Assembly (NCBI GenBank): GCA_963736325.1
Contig: CAVTOG010000002.1
Coordinates: 123,035 to 187,034 of the forward strand
DNA from: Actinoallomurus sp963736325
Lineage (GTDB): Bacteria > Actinomycetota > Actinomycetes > Streptosporangiales > Streptosporangiaceae
Reading direction: 5' to 3'
DNA: 64,000 bases
Below, piece after piece: positions 16,530-27,806 of this stretch. Positions within the stretch are counted from its first letter, which is position 1, and every line of letters begins with the position of its first letter. The notes under the pieces were generated by a model. That model had not been told where the DNA came from, did not search any database, and worked only from the letters and a program-made list of their open reading frames with translations. The position numbers and the translations under genes are program-made.

Positions 16530-17456
16530 CTAGGAGGATTCCCAGCGCTGGACGCGGTCGCGGAAGCGGCGAGCGGCCGAACGCAGCTCGGCCTCCGGGT
16601 CTCGTCCTTCGGCCTGCAAGGTCTTGACCAGCTCGAACAACGCGGCGCCCGTCTCGTCGTCACCGAACAGCTCCTCCGGCGCGCCCGCCTTGGCGGCGCG
16701 CCGCTGCAGCTGGGCGGCGAGCGAGAGCGACGGCTGCCCCATCGGCACCCCATGGAAGATCGACGCACCGTCGCCGCGCTCCGAGGACTTGATCTTGTCC
16801 CAGTTCGCGTTGACCTCGTCGGCGTCGGTGACCTCGACGTCGCCGAACACGTGCGGGTGCCGGCGTACGAGCTTGTCCACGATGCCCGCGGCGACGTCGT
16901 CGACGGTGAAGTCGTCGGCGACCTCCGCGTGGAACGCGATCTGCATCAGGACGTCGCCGAGCTCCTCGCGCAGCGCGTCACGGTCGCCGCTCTCGATGCT
17001 GTCGACGGTCTCGTACGCCTCTTCGAGCAGGTACGGGGCGAGCGACGCGTGCGTCTGCTTGCGGTCCCAGGGGCACTCGCGGCGCAGCGTCTCCATCACC
17101 GAGACCAGGTCGAGCAGGCGCGCGCCCGGCAGGTCGTACGCCCCGGGCAGCACCTCGACCTCGGGCGGGGAGTCCATGCCGACCAGGACCGCGCCGACCT
17201 CCCTCATCAGGGCCTCGTCGCCGTCGGGGCCGGCCAGCCAGACGATCGTGCCCGACGACGCCTCGCGTACGAGCTCGGCGGCGCGGGGCTCGGCGACCTC
17301 GGCCGTGACCTCCGCGTCGCCCAGGTACGGGATCAGCGGGTGGCCGCCGGAGGCGGTCAGGACGCGGTCGGCGGTGCGCAGGGTCTCCCAGGCGCGCCAG
17401 GTGAGCTGGCCGGGTGCGACACGCGGCGAGGTCGCGAGGAAGATCAGTCCTGGCAC
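16530..17456 (-). CDS. mazG: MazG family nucleoside triphosphate pyrophosphohydrolase
   Basis: Hydrolyses NTPs or dNTPs, often damaged ones, to NMP and pyrophosphate. The all-alpha MazG core starts at CPWDRKQTHASLAPYLLEEAYE around residue 129 and has the metal-binding EExxE pattern plus EELGDVLMQIAFHAEVA. A second, weaker MazG-like helix pair (ANWDKIKSSER) follows. The first 110 residues look like a degenerate tetrapyrrole-methylase-type domain, an arrangement known in YabN-like proteins. The GTG start at 17456 overlaps the 3' end of the SurA-like gene by 13 bases; mfd, this lipoprotein and mazG are one transcription unit. Confidence 0.88.
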   Translation of the reverse strand: MPGLIFLATSPRVAPGQLTWRAWETLRTADRVLTASGGHPLIPYLGDAEVTAEVAEPRAAELVREASSGTIVWLAGPDGDEALMREVGAVLVGMDSPPEVEVLPGAYDLPGARLLDLVSVMETLRRECPWDRKQTHASLAPYLLEEAYETVDSIESGDRDALREELGDVLMQIAFHAEVADDFTVDDVAAGIVDKLVRRHPHVFGDVEVTDADEVNANWDKIKSSERGDGASIFHGVPMGQPSLSLAAQLQRRAAKAGAPEELFGDDETGAALFELVKTLQAEGRDPEAELRSAARRFRDRVQRWESS

Positions 17457-18147
17457 TTGACCTCATTCTGCGTGCCGCCGGTGCCGGCGTCGGGGGCCGA
17501 CAGCTCGGGGCAGACCGGGCCGAGCGTCATCCGCTTCTTGTCGAACGTGCCGTAGCGCGGGTTCACTGTGATGCCGAGGGCGTCGTTCGCCTTCGTGTAC
17601 GCGGCGAGCACCTGCCCGATGACCGCCTGCTGCTGCGCCTGGCCGACCGGGGCGCCGCCGGTGATGGTCTGGACGAGGGTGCGCTGGGTCAGCACCGTAC
17701 GGGCGAAGTCCTCGCCGTAGTGCGTCGGCAGTCCCATCGCCAGGATGTTGGCGTCCACCGCGGGCCATCCGCCGTTCGAGGCGACGAAGGAGTCGACCTG
17801 GCCAGGCGAGATGTTGATGCCGCGCTCGCGCGCGACCTCGTCCCAGGCCCGCATGTCCAGGAGCTGGTGGAGCGCGCTGCGCTGCGGCGACGCGGGGTCG
17901 AACGGGACCCGCTGCCCGCCCTGGTCCTGGCTCTGGGACTGCTGCACGATCTGCTGCGCCTGGGGGTACTTCGGCAGCTCCTTGCCCCACTCGGTGACGG
18001 CGGAGTCGAGCTTGGCCACGGTGATGCGGTCGTGGCCGACGATGGCGGCGGAGCCGGTCTTGACGGGGCCACAGGCGGTCATCGCGGCGCCGGCGGCCAG
18101 CACGGCGACCGTTACCTTCACAGACTTAACGAACACGAGTGTCCTTC

Positions 18148-18151
<4 letters not shown>
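17444..18151 (-). CDS. SurA N-terminal-domain lipoprotein
   Basis: Predicted secreted lipoprotein of 235 residues. The signal peptide ends in a lipobox with Cys at AMTAC, and the mature chain has the AAIVGHDRITVAKLDSAVTEW start of the SurA/PrsA-type N-terminal chaperone domain. A peptidyl-prolyl isomerase domain is not seen, so a chaperone rather than isomerase role is likely. I chose the ATG at 18151 because it overlaps the mfd stop as ATGA and places the signal peptide at the N-terminus; the frame is open further upstream. The mfd-SurA-like-mazG order is common in actinomycetes. Its client is not known. Confidence 0.8.
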
Positions 18152-21711
<3,560 letters not shown>

Positions 21712-21894
21712 GAGCTCATAAGGGTCGAGGCAACACGAAAACCCGGGAGCGAAGTCACCCCGGGGTAACCACCCTACGCGGCGAGGGATACCACAGACCT
21801 CCCACCCCGGACGAGGCAGGTAGGACGAAACGCATCACACGGACAAAGCGGAATGTGAACACGATCGATAATCGGAAGACTACGCTCCGGAGTT

Positions 21895-22599
21895 GTGACC
21901 GACCTGCGAACGCCGCCGCTCATTGACGGTGACCTGTTCCCTGAACGCGTTCGTGAGTATGCCCAGGAGAAACCCCTGCAGCGCCTGAACATCCTGGAGG
22001 CCGGCTGCGGAGGGAACGACGAACTCGACCTCGACTCCGTCGACTGCGTCGTGACCGGGGTCGACGACGACCTTCCCGAGTTTCGCTCGCACACGCGTAC
22101 CCGCACCGATCTCGACGCCTGGCATCTGGGCGACCTGCGCACGGCCCCGATGCCGCCGCGCGTGTACGACATCGTGCACGTCCACCACCTCATCGAGCGC
22201 ATCGTCCACGCCGAGCTGGTGCTCGACCGCTTCGTCGCCGCGCTGAAGCCGGGCGGGATGATGTTCGTGCGGTTCCGCGATCGCGAGACCACCTTCGGCC
22301 GCCTCGACCGCCTGCTCCCGCACTGGCTGCGCACCATGCTCTGGCACTCCGAACAGCCGCCGCCCGCCGTCTACGACCGCGTCGCGTCCCTGGAGGGCAT
22401 GCGCTGGTATTGCATGATGCGAGGTCTGGTCATCTCTGAGGAGTACACCTCCCGCGACACGATGGCCGACTTCGGCCGTTTCACGGGATTGCTGTTCCGC
22501 ACTATGTCCGTTCTCGCCCGAAATCGGATGACCTCGGCGTACAGCGAGGTGACCATGGTGATCCGCAAGCCGGAGAATCGCTTCGCCCGCATCCTCTAA
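21895..22599 (+). CDS. class I SAM-dependent methyltransferase
   Basis: A 234-residue Rossmann-fold methyltransferase. Motif I is NILEAGCGGNDELDL (residues about 32-46), the acidic strand VVTGVDDDL follows, and the motif IV/V region reads YDIVHVHHLIERIVHAELVLDRFVAALKPGGMMFVRF. The C-terminus is basic and aromatic. It is divergent from mfd with a 183-base gap and is followed 64 bases later by the APS kinase gene. Its place at the edge of the polysaccharide locus suggests it modifies a sugar or a lipid carrier, but that is only inferred from position. The start is a GTG at 21895. Confidence 0.75.
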   Translation: MTDLRTPPLIDGDLFPERVREYAQEKPLQRLNILEAGCGGNDELDLDSVDCVVTGVDDDLPEFRSHTRTRTDLDAWHLGDLRTAPMPPRVYDIVHVHHLIERIVHAELVLDRFVAALKPGGMMFVRFRDRETTFGRLDRLLPHWLRTMLWHSEQPPPAVYDRVASLEGMRWYCMMRGLVISEEYTSRDTMADFGRFTGLLFRTMSVLARNRMTSAYSEVTMVIRKPENRFARIL

Positions 22600-22663
22600 G
22601 GAGCACGGCCCAGCGCGTACAGTTTCACTAAGTCAACGGTCGAAACCACGATCGGAGTCAGCG

Positions 22664-24160
22664 TTGACCACCGAAGCCGGCGAGTTGCGTGATCTGCCGA
22701 CCCTGACACCGGGCCCGGCCGAGCTTTCCGATCTCGAGCTCCTGATGAACGGCGCGTTCCATCCGCTGACCGGTTTTCTCGGAGCGATGGACGCCGCCAC
22801 CGTCGCCGCCGCGGGGCGCCTGGCCGACGGCACGCCCTGGCCGGTGCCGGTGACGCTCACCGTGCCGGACGACCTCGTGAAGGAGGAGCGGATCCTCCTG
22901 ACCGACCCCGAGGGCGTTCCGCTGGCGGTTCTGGAGGCCACCGAGACCTGGCAGGACACCGCCACGTACGAGGGCGCCGACCGGCCGCACACCGAGTGGC
23001 GCATGGCCGGCACGGTGAAGGCGCTGCGCGCGCCCGAGCACGGCCCGTTCCGCCGGCTGCGCCGTTCCCCGCAGGACGTACGCGCGGAGCTGGGCGGCGC
23101 GGCGACACTCGCCGTCGCGACGCGCACACCGCTGCACCGGCGCGACCTCGGCCAGGTCCGCCAGCTCGCCGAGCGCCTCGGCACCCGCGTGCTGGTACTG
23201 CCCCTGCTGGGCACCGGCCACAGCGACGCACTGATCCGCGCCCTGCTGTCCGTACGCCGCGAGCTGCCGCCCGAGACGCTGGTCGTCCCGGTGCCGCTGG
23301 CCGGACGGCACGGCCGCGAGCTGCTGCTGCGCGCGCACATCGCCGCCGCGTACGGCGCCACGCACCTGTTCGCGCCGGAGTTCACCGACGCCGACGCCGC
23401 AGCCGCCCCCCTGGAGCTGGCCGCACCCGAGCCGTGGGCCTTCGACGAAAGCGTCGAGGTCTGGCGGCCCACGGTGAAGATCGAGCCCGACCACATACGC
23501 ACGGAGCCGACCGAGGCCGAGCTGGCCGAGCTTCTGGAGCGCGGCGAGGAGCTTCCCGACTGGTTCACACCCGCCTCGGTCGCCCGCGAGCTGCGCCGCG
23601 CCGCGCCGCCGCGCCACGACCGCGGCGTGACGGTCTTCTTCACCGGGCTGTCCGGCTCGGGCAAGTCCACGATCGCGCGCGGCCTCGCCGACGCCATCGT
23701 CGAGCGCGGCGGCCGTGCGGTCACACTGCTCGACGGCGACGTCGTGCGCCGCATGCTGTCGGCCGGCCTGACGTTCTCCCGCGACGACCGTGACCTGAAC
23801 ATCCGCCGCATCGGCTTCGTCGCCGCCGAGATCATCCGGCACGGCGGGGTCGCGATCTGCGCGCCGATCGCGCCGTACGCGCGCACGCGCGCCGAGGTGC
23901 GGCAGATGGTGGCCGCGGCCGGCGACTTCCTGCTCGTCCACGTGGCCACGTCACTGGAGGAGTGCGAGCGCCGCGACCGCAAGGGCCTCTACGCCCGCGC
24001 CCGCGCCGGCCTCATCCCGGAGTTCACCGGCATCTCCGACCCGTACGAGACGCCGACGGACGCCGACCTGACGATCGACACGGAACTGATGACGCCCGAC
24101 GCGGCCGTCGAGCTCGTATTCGACCTGCTCGTCGGGGGCGGCTGGCTCACCACCGACTAG
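22664..24160 (+). CDS. ATP-sulfurylase-like domain fused to APS kinase
   Basis: 498 residues. The C-terminal half is a complete adenylylsulfate kinase that makes PAPS: P-loop GLSGSGKST near 327-335, LLDGDVVRRML, the NIRRIGFVAAEIIRHGG segment and KGLYARARAG. The N-terminal half has the PUA-like and catalytic-domain outline of ATP sulfurylase (FHPLTGFLGAMD), but the catalytic QxRNPxHxxH motif reads ATRTPLHRRD, so the Gln, the Asn and the last His are changed. It is therefore probably not an active sulfurylase; CysD and CysN at 46988-49226 can supply APS. The start is a TTG at 22664 with GGAG upstream. PAPS from this enzyme is the sulfate donor for the sulfotransferase at 34390. Confidence 0.82.
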   Translation: MTTEAGELRDLPTLTPGPAELSDLELLMNGAFHPLTGFLGAMDAATVAAAGRLADGTPWPVPVTLTVPDDLVKEERILLTDPEGVPLAVLEATETWQDTATYEGADRPHTEWRMAGTVKALRAPEHGPFRRLRRSPQDVRAELGGAATLAVATRTPLHRRDLGQVRQLAERLGTRVLVLPLLGTGHSDALIRALLSVRRELPPETLVVPVPLAGRHGRELLLRAHIAAAYGATHLFAPEFTDADAAAAPLELAAPEPWAFDESVEVWRPTVKIEPDHIRTEPTEAELAELLERGEELPDWFTPASVARELRRAAPPRHDRGVTVFFTGLSGSGKSTIARGLADAIVERGGRAVTLLDGDVVRRMLSAGLTFSRDDRDLNIRRIGFVAAEIIRHGGVAICAPIAPYARTRAEVRQMVAAAGDFLLVHVATSLEECERRDRKGLYARARAGLIPEFTGISDPYETPTDADLTIDTELMTPDAAVELVFDLLVGGGWLTTD

Positions 24161-24203
24161 GGCTTGCGTTCTTCTGTCGTAGGCATACTCTGAATGTCCG
24201 CTT

Positions 24204-24220
24204 TACCGACTTTATCGGTA
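24204..24220 (+). promoter_or_regulatory. palindromic operator-like site before the TauE/SafE gene
   Basis: TACCGA-CTTTA-TCGGTA is a perfect 6-base inverted repeat with a 5-base spacer, ending ten bases before the ATG at 24231. Its symmetry and position suit a dimeric repressor, plausibly one responding to sulfur status given the neighbours. No matching regulator gene is in the window. Confidence 0.4.
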
Positions 24221-24230
24221 GGTCATACAG

Positions 24231-25235
24231 ATGCACTTCGACTACGTGATGGCGCTGGGCGCGTTCCTGGTGGCGATCGTCGTTGGACTCACCGGAATGG
24301 GCGGCGGGGCGTTGATGACCCCGATGCTCACCTTCTTCTTCGGGGTGCCACCGCTGGCCGCGGTCTCCAGTGACCTGGTCGCGGCGGCCGTGATGAAGCC
24401 GGTCGGGAGCTTCGTTCACCTGCGGCGCGGCACGGTGAACCTCCGGCTCGTCGGCTGGCTGTGCGCCGGTTCGGTGCCCGCCGCCTTCGGCGGCGTGCTG
24501 GCCGCGCGTGCGCTCGGCGACGGGCAGCGGGTGCAGGACCTCATCGGCAAGGCCGTCGGCGTCGCGCTGCTGATCGCGGCGGCCGGCCTCGCCGTGCGCG
24601 GATACCTGGCGATGACCGACCGCGCCTCGCGCCGCGCCGACCGGCGCACCGCCGTGCCCGGCTCCCCCGCCGCCGAGCATCCCGTGGCCGTGACCGTACG
24701 GCCGGTTCCGACGCTCCTGGTCGGCATGGCGGGCGGCCTGATCGTCGGGCTGACCTCGGTCGGTTCCGGCTCGCTCATCATCGTCGCGCTCCTGGCGCTC
24801 TACCCGTCGTTGAAGGCGAACCAGCTCGTCGGCACCGACCTGATGCAGGCGGTGCCGCTCGTCTGGTCGGCGGCGGCCGGGCACATCCTGTTCGGTGACT
24901 TCAAGCTGGAGATCACCGTCGCGCTGCTGGCCGGCTCGATCCCCGGCGTCTACATCGGCTCGCTCATCTCCTCACGGGCGCCGGGCGGGCTGATCCGGCG
25001 GGCGCTGGCGTTCGTGCTGCTGGCCTCGGCGCTGAAGATGTTCGGGCTCGGCACCACGCTGATGGTGTGGGTCCTCATCGGTGTGGCGGCCGGCAGCGCG
25101 GTCGTGTGGATGCTGCTGCGCCGGCGCCACGGACTGCCCGCGATCGCCCACCGCGACGCGCGGGCACCGGAATCGGAGGTCGAGGCGGCCTCAAGCGGTC
25201 GCAAACAGCACGAGACCAGGCAACCTGCCCTTTAG
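24231..25235 (+). CDS. TauE/SafE family sulfite/sulfonate exporter-type permease
   Basis: Membrane protein of 334 residues with eight or so hydrophobic helices in two homologous halves, each led by the family motif: GLTGMGGGALMTPML near residue 20 and GLTSVGSGSLIIVALL near 175. Families of this type move sulfite, sulfoacetate or related sulfur oxyanions across the membrane, usually outward. The C-terminal 35 residues are charged and likely cytoplasmic. It follows the APS kinase gene by 70 bases with its own operator-like palindrome, which fits handling of sulfur compounds linked to PAPS use. Direction and substrate cannot be read from sequence. Confidence 0.82.
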   Translation: MHFDYVMALGAFLVAIVVGLTGMGGGALMTPMLTFFFGVPPLAAVSSDLVAAAVMKPVGSFVHLRRGTVNLRLVGWLCAGSVPAAFGGVLAARALGDGQRVQDLIGKAVGVALLIAAAGLAVRGYLAMTDRASRRADRRTAVPGSPAAEHPVAVTVRPVPTLLVGMAGGLIVGLTSVGSGSLIIVALLALYPSLKANQLVGTDLMQAVPLVWSAAAGHILFGDFKLEITVALLAGSIPGVYIGSLISSRAPGGLIRRALAFVLLASALKMFGLGTTLMVWVLIGVAAGSAVVWMLLRRRHGLPAIAHRDARAPESEVEAASSGRKQHETRQPAL

Positions 25236-25262
25236 CTGAATGTTTCATGCAAGGCTGACACT

Positions 25263-26102
25263 GTGGGCATTCTTATCGGGGTGATCGGTGTCGTCGCGAT
25301 CATCGGTGTCGGCGTCGTGGTCGCGGTACGCCCGGGTCTTCTGCCCGAGCGCTCCACCTGGACCGCCTCTCGGCCGTGGCTGCCGCTCGACCGGCTGCGG
25401 CTCGCCCGCACTCAGCTGACGGAGTCGGTGGGGGCGCTCGCGGCCTTCCTGATGCTCCTCGGCGGCGGCGTCCTGGTGCTGTCGGCCGTCGCCGCGGTGT
25501 TCGGGTTCGGGATCGCCCTGCTGGAGCACCCGGTCGACTGGTGGGCGTTCCACCTCTCCGACCGGCTGCGCGCACCCGGCTGGGCACGGCTCATGGAAGT
25601 CGTCACCCAGACCGGCAACCTGCCCGAGATGCGCACCGCCGGTGTGATCTTCTCCGTGCTGCTGGCCTTCGCCGCGCGCGGGCGCCGCTGGGGCCCGGCC
25701 GTGCTCATCCTCACCGTCATCGTCGTGGAGAAGTACCAGCAGTCGATGCTCGCCGCGATCGTCGACCGCGGCCACCCGCCGACCACGCTGGGCACGTACC
25801 CGTCCGGCGGCTGCGCACGGCTCATCTCCATCTACGGCGTCATCATCTTCGCCGTCCTCGAACTCACCCGCGCCGGCCGCCGTACGCGGATCGCGGCGTG
25901 GACCCTGCTGTGGGCCGGCGCCTTCGCCGAGGGCTACTCCCGCTGGTACCTCAACAAGCACTGGATCACCGACGTCCTCGGCGGCTGGTTCTACGGCGGG
26001 CTGCTGCTCGCGGTGGCCGTGTTCGCCGGCCGGGCGCTGACGCGACGCGAAGAGCCGGTCGAGGTCCCCGAAAAACAGGCCAGGTCGATTTCCGTCAATT
26101 AA
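25263..26102 (+). CDS. PAP2-family membrane phosphatase with altered catalytic motif
   Basis: 279-residue polytopic protein of the PAP2/undecaprenyl-pyrophosphate phosphatase superfamily. Motif 1 is weak (VVEKYQQSMLAAIVDRGHPP near 155-175). Motif 2 reads YPSGGCAR where PSGH is expected, so the general-acid His is Gly. Motif 3, SRWYLNKHWITDVLGG, keeps the nucleophile His and partner Asp. A lipid-linked pyrophosphate or phosphate would be the normal substrate and would fit recycling of the polysaccharide carrier. The lost His makes reduced or changed activity possible. The start is a GTG at 25263 in the short gap after the TauE gene. Confidence 0.72.
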   Translation: MGILIGVIGVVAIIGVGVVVAVRPGLLPERSTWTASRPWLPLDRLRLARTQLTESVGALAAFLMLLGGGVLVLSAVAAVFGFGIALLEHPVDWWAFHLSDRLRAPGWARLMEVVTQTGNLPEMRTAGVIFSVLLAFAARGRRWGPAVLILTVIVVEKYQQSMLAAIVDRGHPPTTLGTYPSGGCARLISIYGVIIFAVLELTRAGRRTRIAAWTLLWAGAFAEGYSRWYLNKHWITDVLGGWFYGGLLLAVAVFAGRALTRREEPVEVPEKQARSISVN

Positions 26103-26224
26103 CGGACACAGCGCGTTCGGACTCGCAACAATGCGATCTCGATCATTGCACCCGGTCCGGGCTTCGCAGGTCGCCTGTGATAGACAAGCTCGGTTCACGG
26201 GTGAAGAAAATTTGGAGCAAAACC

Positions 26225-27496
26225 ATGCGCCGACGCGTGCTCAACGTCGCGGCAATCGCCGCGGTGGCCGTCGCCGGGGCGGCCGTGATGCCGGCGGCCG
26301 ACGCCGACATCAAGCAGTCCGCCGTCGTCTCGACGAACCCGGTCAACACGACCCCCAACGTGCTCGATGGCACCGTACGCGCCATCGCGGTGGTCGGCAC
26401 GAAGGTCGTCGTCGGAGGCAACTTCGACCAGGTGCAAGAGGCCGGGACGGGCAAGCCGATCATTGCCCGCCACAACATCTTCTCGTTCGACCAGAGCACC
26501 GGCAAGGTCGACACGAAGTTCGTGCCGAAGGTCGACGGCACCGTTTACGCCCTGCAGCCGGGCACGTCCAGCAGCGTCTACGTGGGCGGCTCGTTCACGA
26601 ACACCAACGATGTCGGCCTCGGCGGGCTGACGCGGCTGAGCGTCACCACCGGCAAGGCCGTCAGTGGATTCAACGCGCGGGTCGGCCACGGGCTGGTCTT
26701 CACGATGATCCGCCGCGGCAGCCACGTCTACGCCGGCGGTGAGTTCACCACGATCGCGGGCGTCGCCCACGCTCCTCTCGGGCGATTCGACGCGACCAGC
26801 GGCAAGGCCGACGCCGGCTTCAACCTGTCAGTGAGCGAGCCCCGCGAGGGTTCGCTCAAGGTCTTCAAGATGGCCGTCAACCCGGCCGACACGCGGATGG
26901 TCATCGACGGCACCTTCACCAGGGTCGCCGGTCAGCGCCGCTACCAGATCGCGATGATCGACACCGGGACGACGGCGACGCTCGACTCCTGGTCGACCGA
27001 GCGGTACTCCACCTCCTGCAACGCCGACGCGTTCGACACCTACATGCGCGGAATCGACTTCGCGCCCGACGGTTCGTACTTCGTCGTCGTGACCACGGGC
27101 GGCCCCTTCGGCACGACCCAGCTGTGCGACTCGGCGGCTCGCTGGGAGTCCGGCAAGACCGGCTCCGGCCAGGACCCCACCTGGGTGAACTGGACCGGTG
27201 GCGACACGCTCCTGTCGGTGTCCATCACCGGCTCGGCCGTCTACGTCGCCGGCCACCAGCGCTGGCAGGACAACCCTCAGGGCCACGACAACCCGGGCGC
27301 AGGAGCGGTCTCCCGCCCCGGCATCGCGGCGCTGAACCCGACCGGCGGCAAGGCCCTGTCCTGGAACCCGACCCGCACCCGCGGCCACGGCGTGGAGACC
27401 CTGGTCGCCACGTCCAGCGGCCTGTACGTGGGCAGCGACACCGACGAACTCGGCCACGAGCACCACGGCCGAATCGGAATGTTCCCGCTCCCGTAA
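26225..27496 (+). CDS. secreted beta-propeller-like (delta-60 repeat type) protein
   Basis: 423 residues with a signal peptide (about 1-29, cleavage after ADA). The mature protein is made of repeats of the kind V..VGGNF..V.......I...D..TG, for example VVVGGNFDQV, VYVGGSFTNT and VYAGGEFTTIAG, which predict propeller blades. No enzyme motif is present. The ATG at 26225 has GGAG seven bases before it. It is a paralog of the N-terminal half of the larger protein at 27807-30602, and the two genes are convergent. Such proteins are usually extracellular and may bind polysaccharide or other wall polymers; that role is inferred from location only. Confidence 0.75.
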   Translation: MRRRVLNVAAIAAVAVAGAAVMPAADADIKQSAVVSTNPVNTTPNVLDGTVRAIAVVGTKVVVGGNFDQVQEAGTGKPIIARHNIFSFDQSTGKVDTKFVPKVDGTVYALQPGTSSSVYVGGSFTNTNDVGLGGLTRLSVTTGKAVSGFNARVGHGLVFTMIRRGSHVYAGGEFTTIAGVAHAPLGRFDATSGKADAGFNLSVSEPREGSLKVFKMAVNPADTRMVIDGTFTRVAGQRRYQIAMIDTGTTATLDSWSTERYSTSCNADAFDTYMRGIDFAPDGSYFVVVTTGGPFGTTQLCDSAARWESGKTGSGQDPTWVNWTGGDTLLSVSITGSAVYVAGHQRWQDNPQGHDNPGAGAVSRPGIAALNPTGGKALSWNPTRTRGHGVETLVATSSGLYVGSDTDELGHEHHGRIGMFPLP

Positions 27497-27516
27497 CGGA
27501 ACCCATCCGCACGACC

Positions 27517-27543
27517 GACGCCGCCGGCCCCGCCGGCGGCGTC
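27517..27543 (+). terminator. hairpin terminator after the 26225-27496 gene
   Basis: GACGCCGCCGG and CCGGCGGCGTC form an 11-base perfect stem with a CCCCG loop, 21 bases past the stop codon. No T-run follows, as is common in high-GC actinomycetes. The wider gap 27497-27806 (310 bases) between the convergent genes holds only this hairpin and a second one; no gene is seen. Confidence 0.6.
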
Positions 27544-27744
27544 GTCGCGTTTCCGGGCCACTCCGACGCGATGACGAGAAGCCCTTCCGCTCGACCCGCA
27601 CCCGGCGTGCGCGCGGCATGAGCAGGCCCCGCCGTCGCGCCGGGCGCGCGGCCTCGGCAGGTTCGCCCGCCCGGCCACCGCCGTCCCGGCCGGTGCGCTG
27701 GTCGCGCGTGGCATGCGCTCGGGGTGAGAGAGGTCGTGACGTGC

Positions 27745-27775
27745 GACGCCGCCGGGCCTTCAGCCCGGCGGCGTC
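27745..27775 (-). terminator. hairpin terminator after the 27807-30602 gene
   Basis: GACGCCGCCGGGC and GCCCGGCGGCGTC form a 13-base perfect stem with loop CTTCA, beginning 32 bases past the stop codon of the minus-strand gene. Its stem shares GACGCCGCCGG with the hairpin at 27517-27543, so each convergent gene has a near-copy of the same terminator. Confidence 0.6.
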
Positions 27776-27806
27776 GTCTCTCATGTCCCTCGCAGGCTCC
27801 GGTGGG

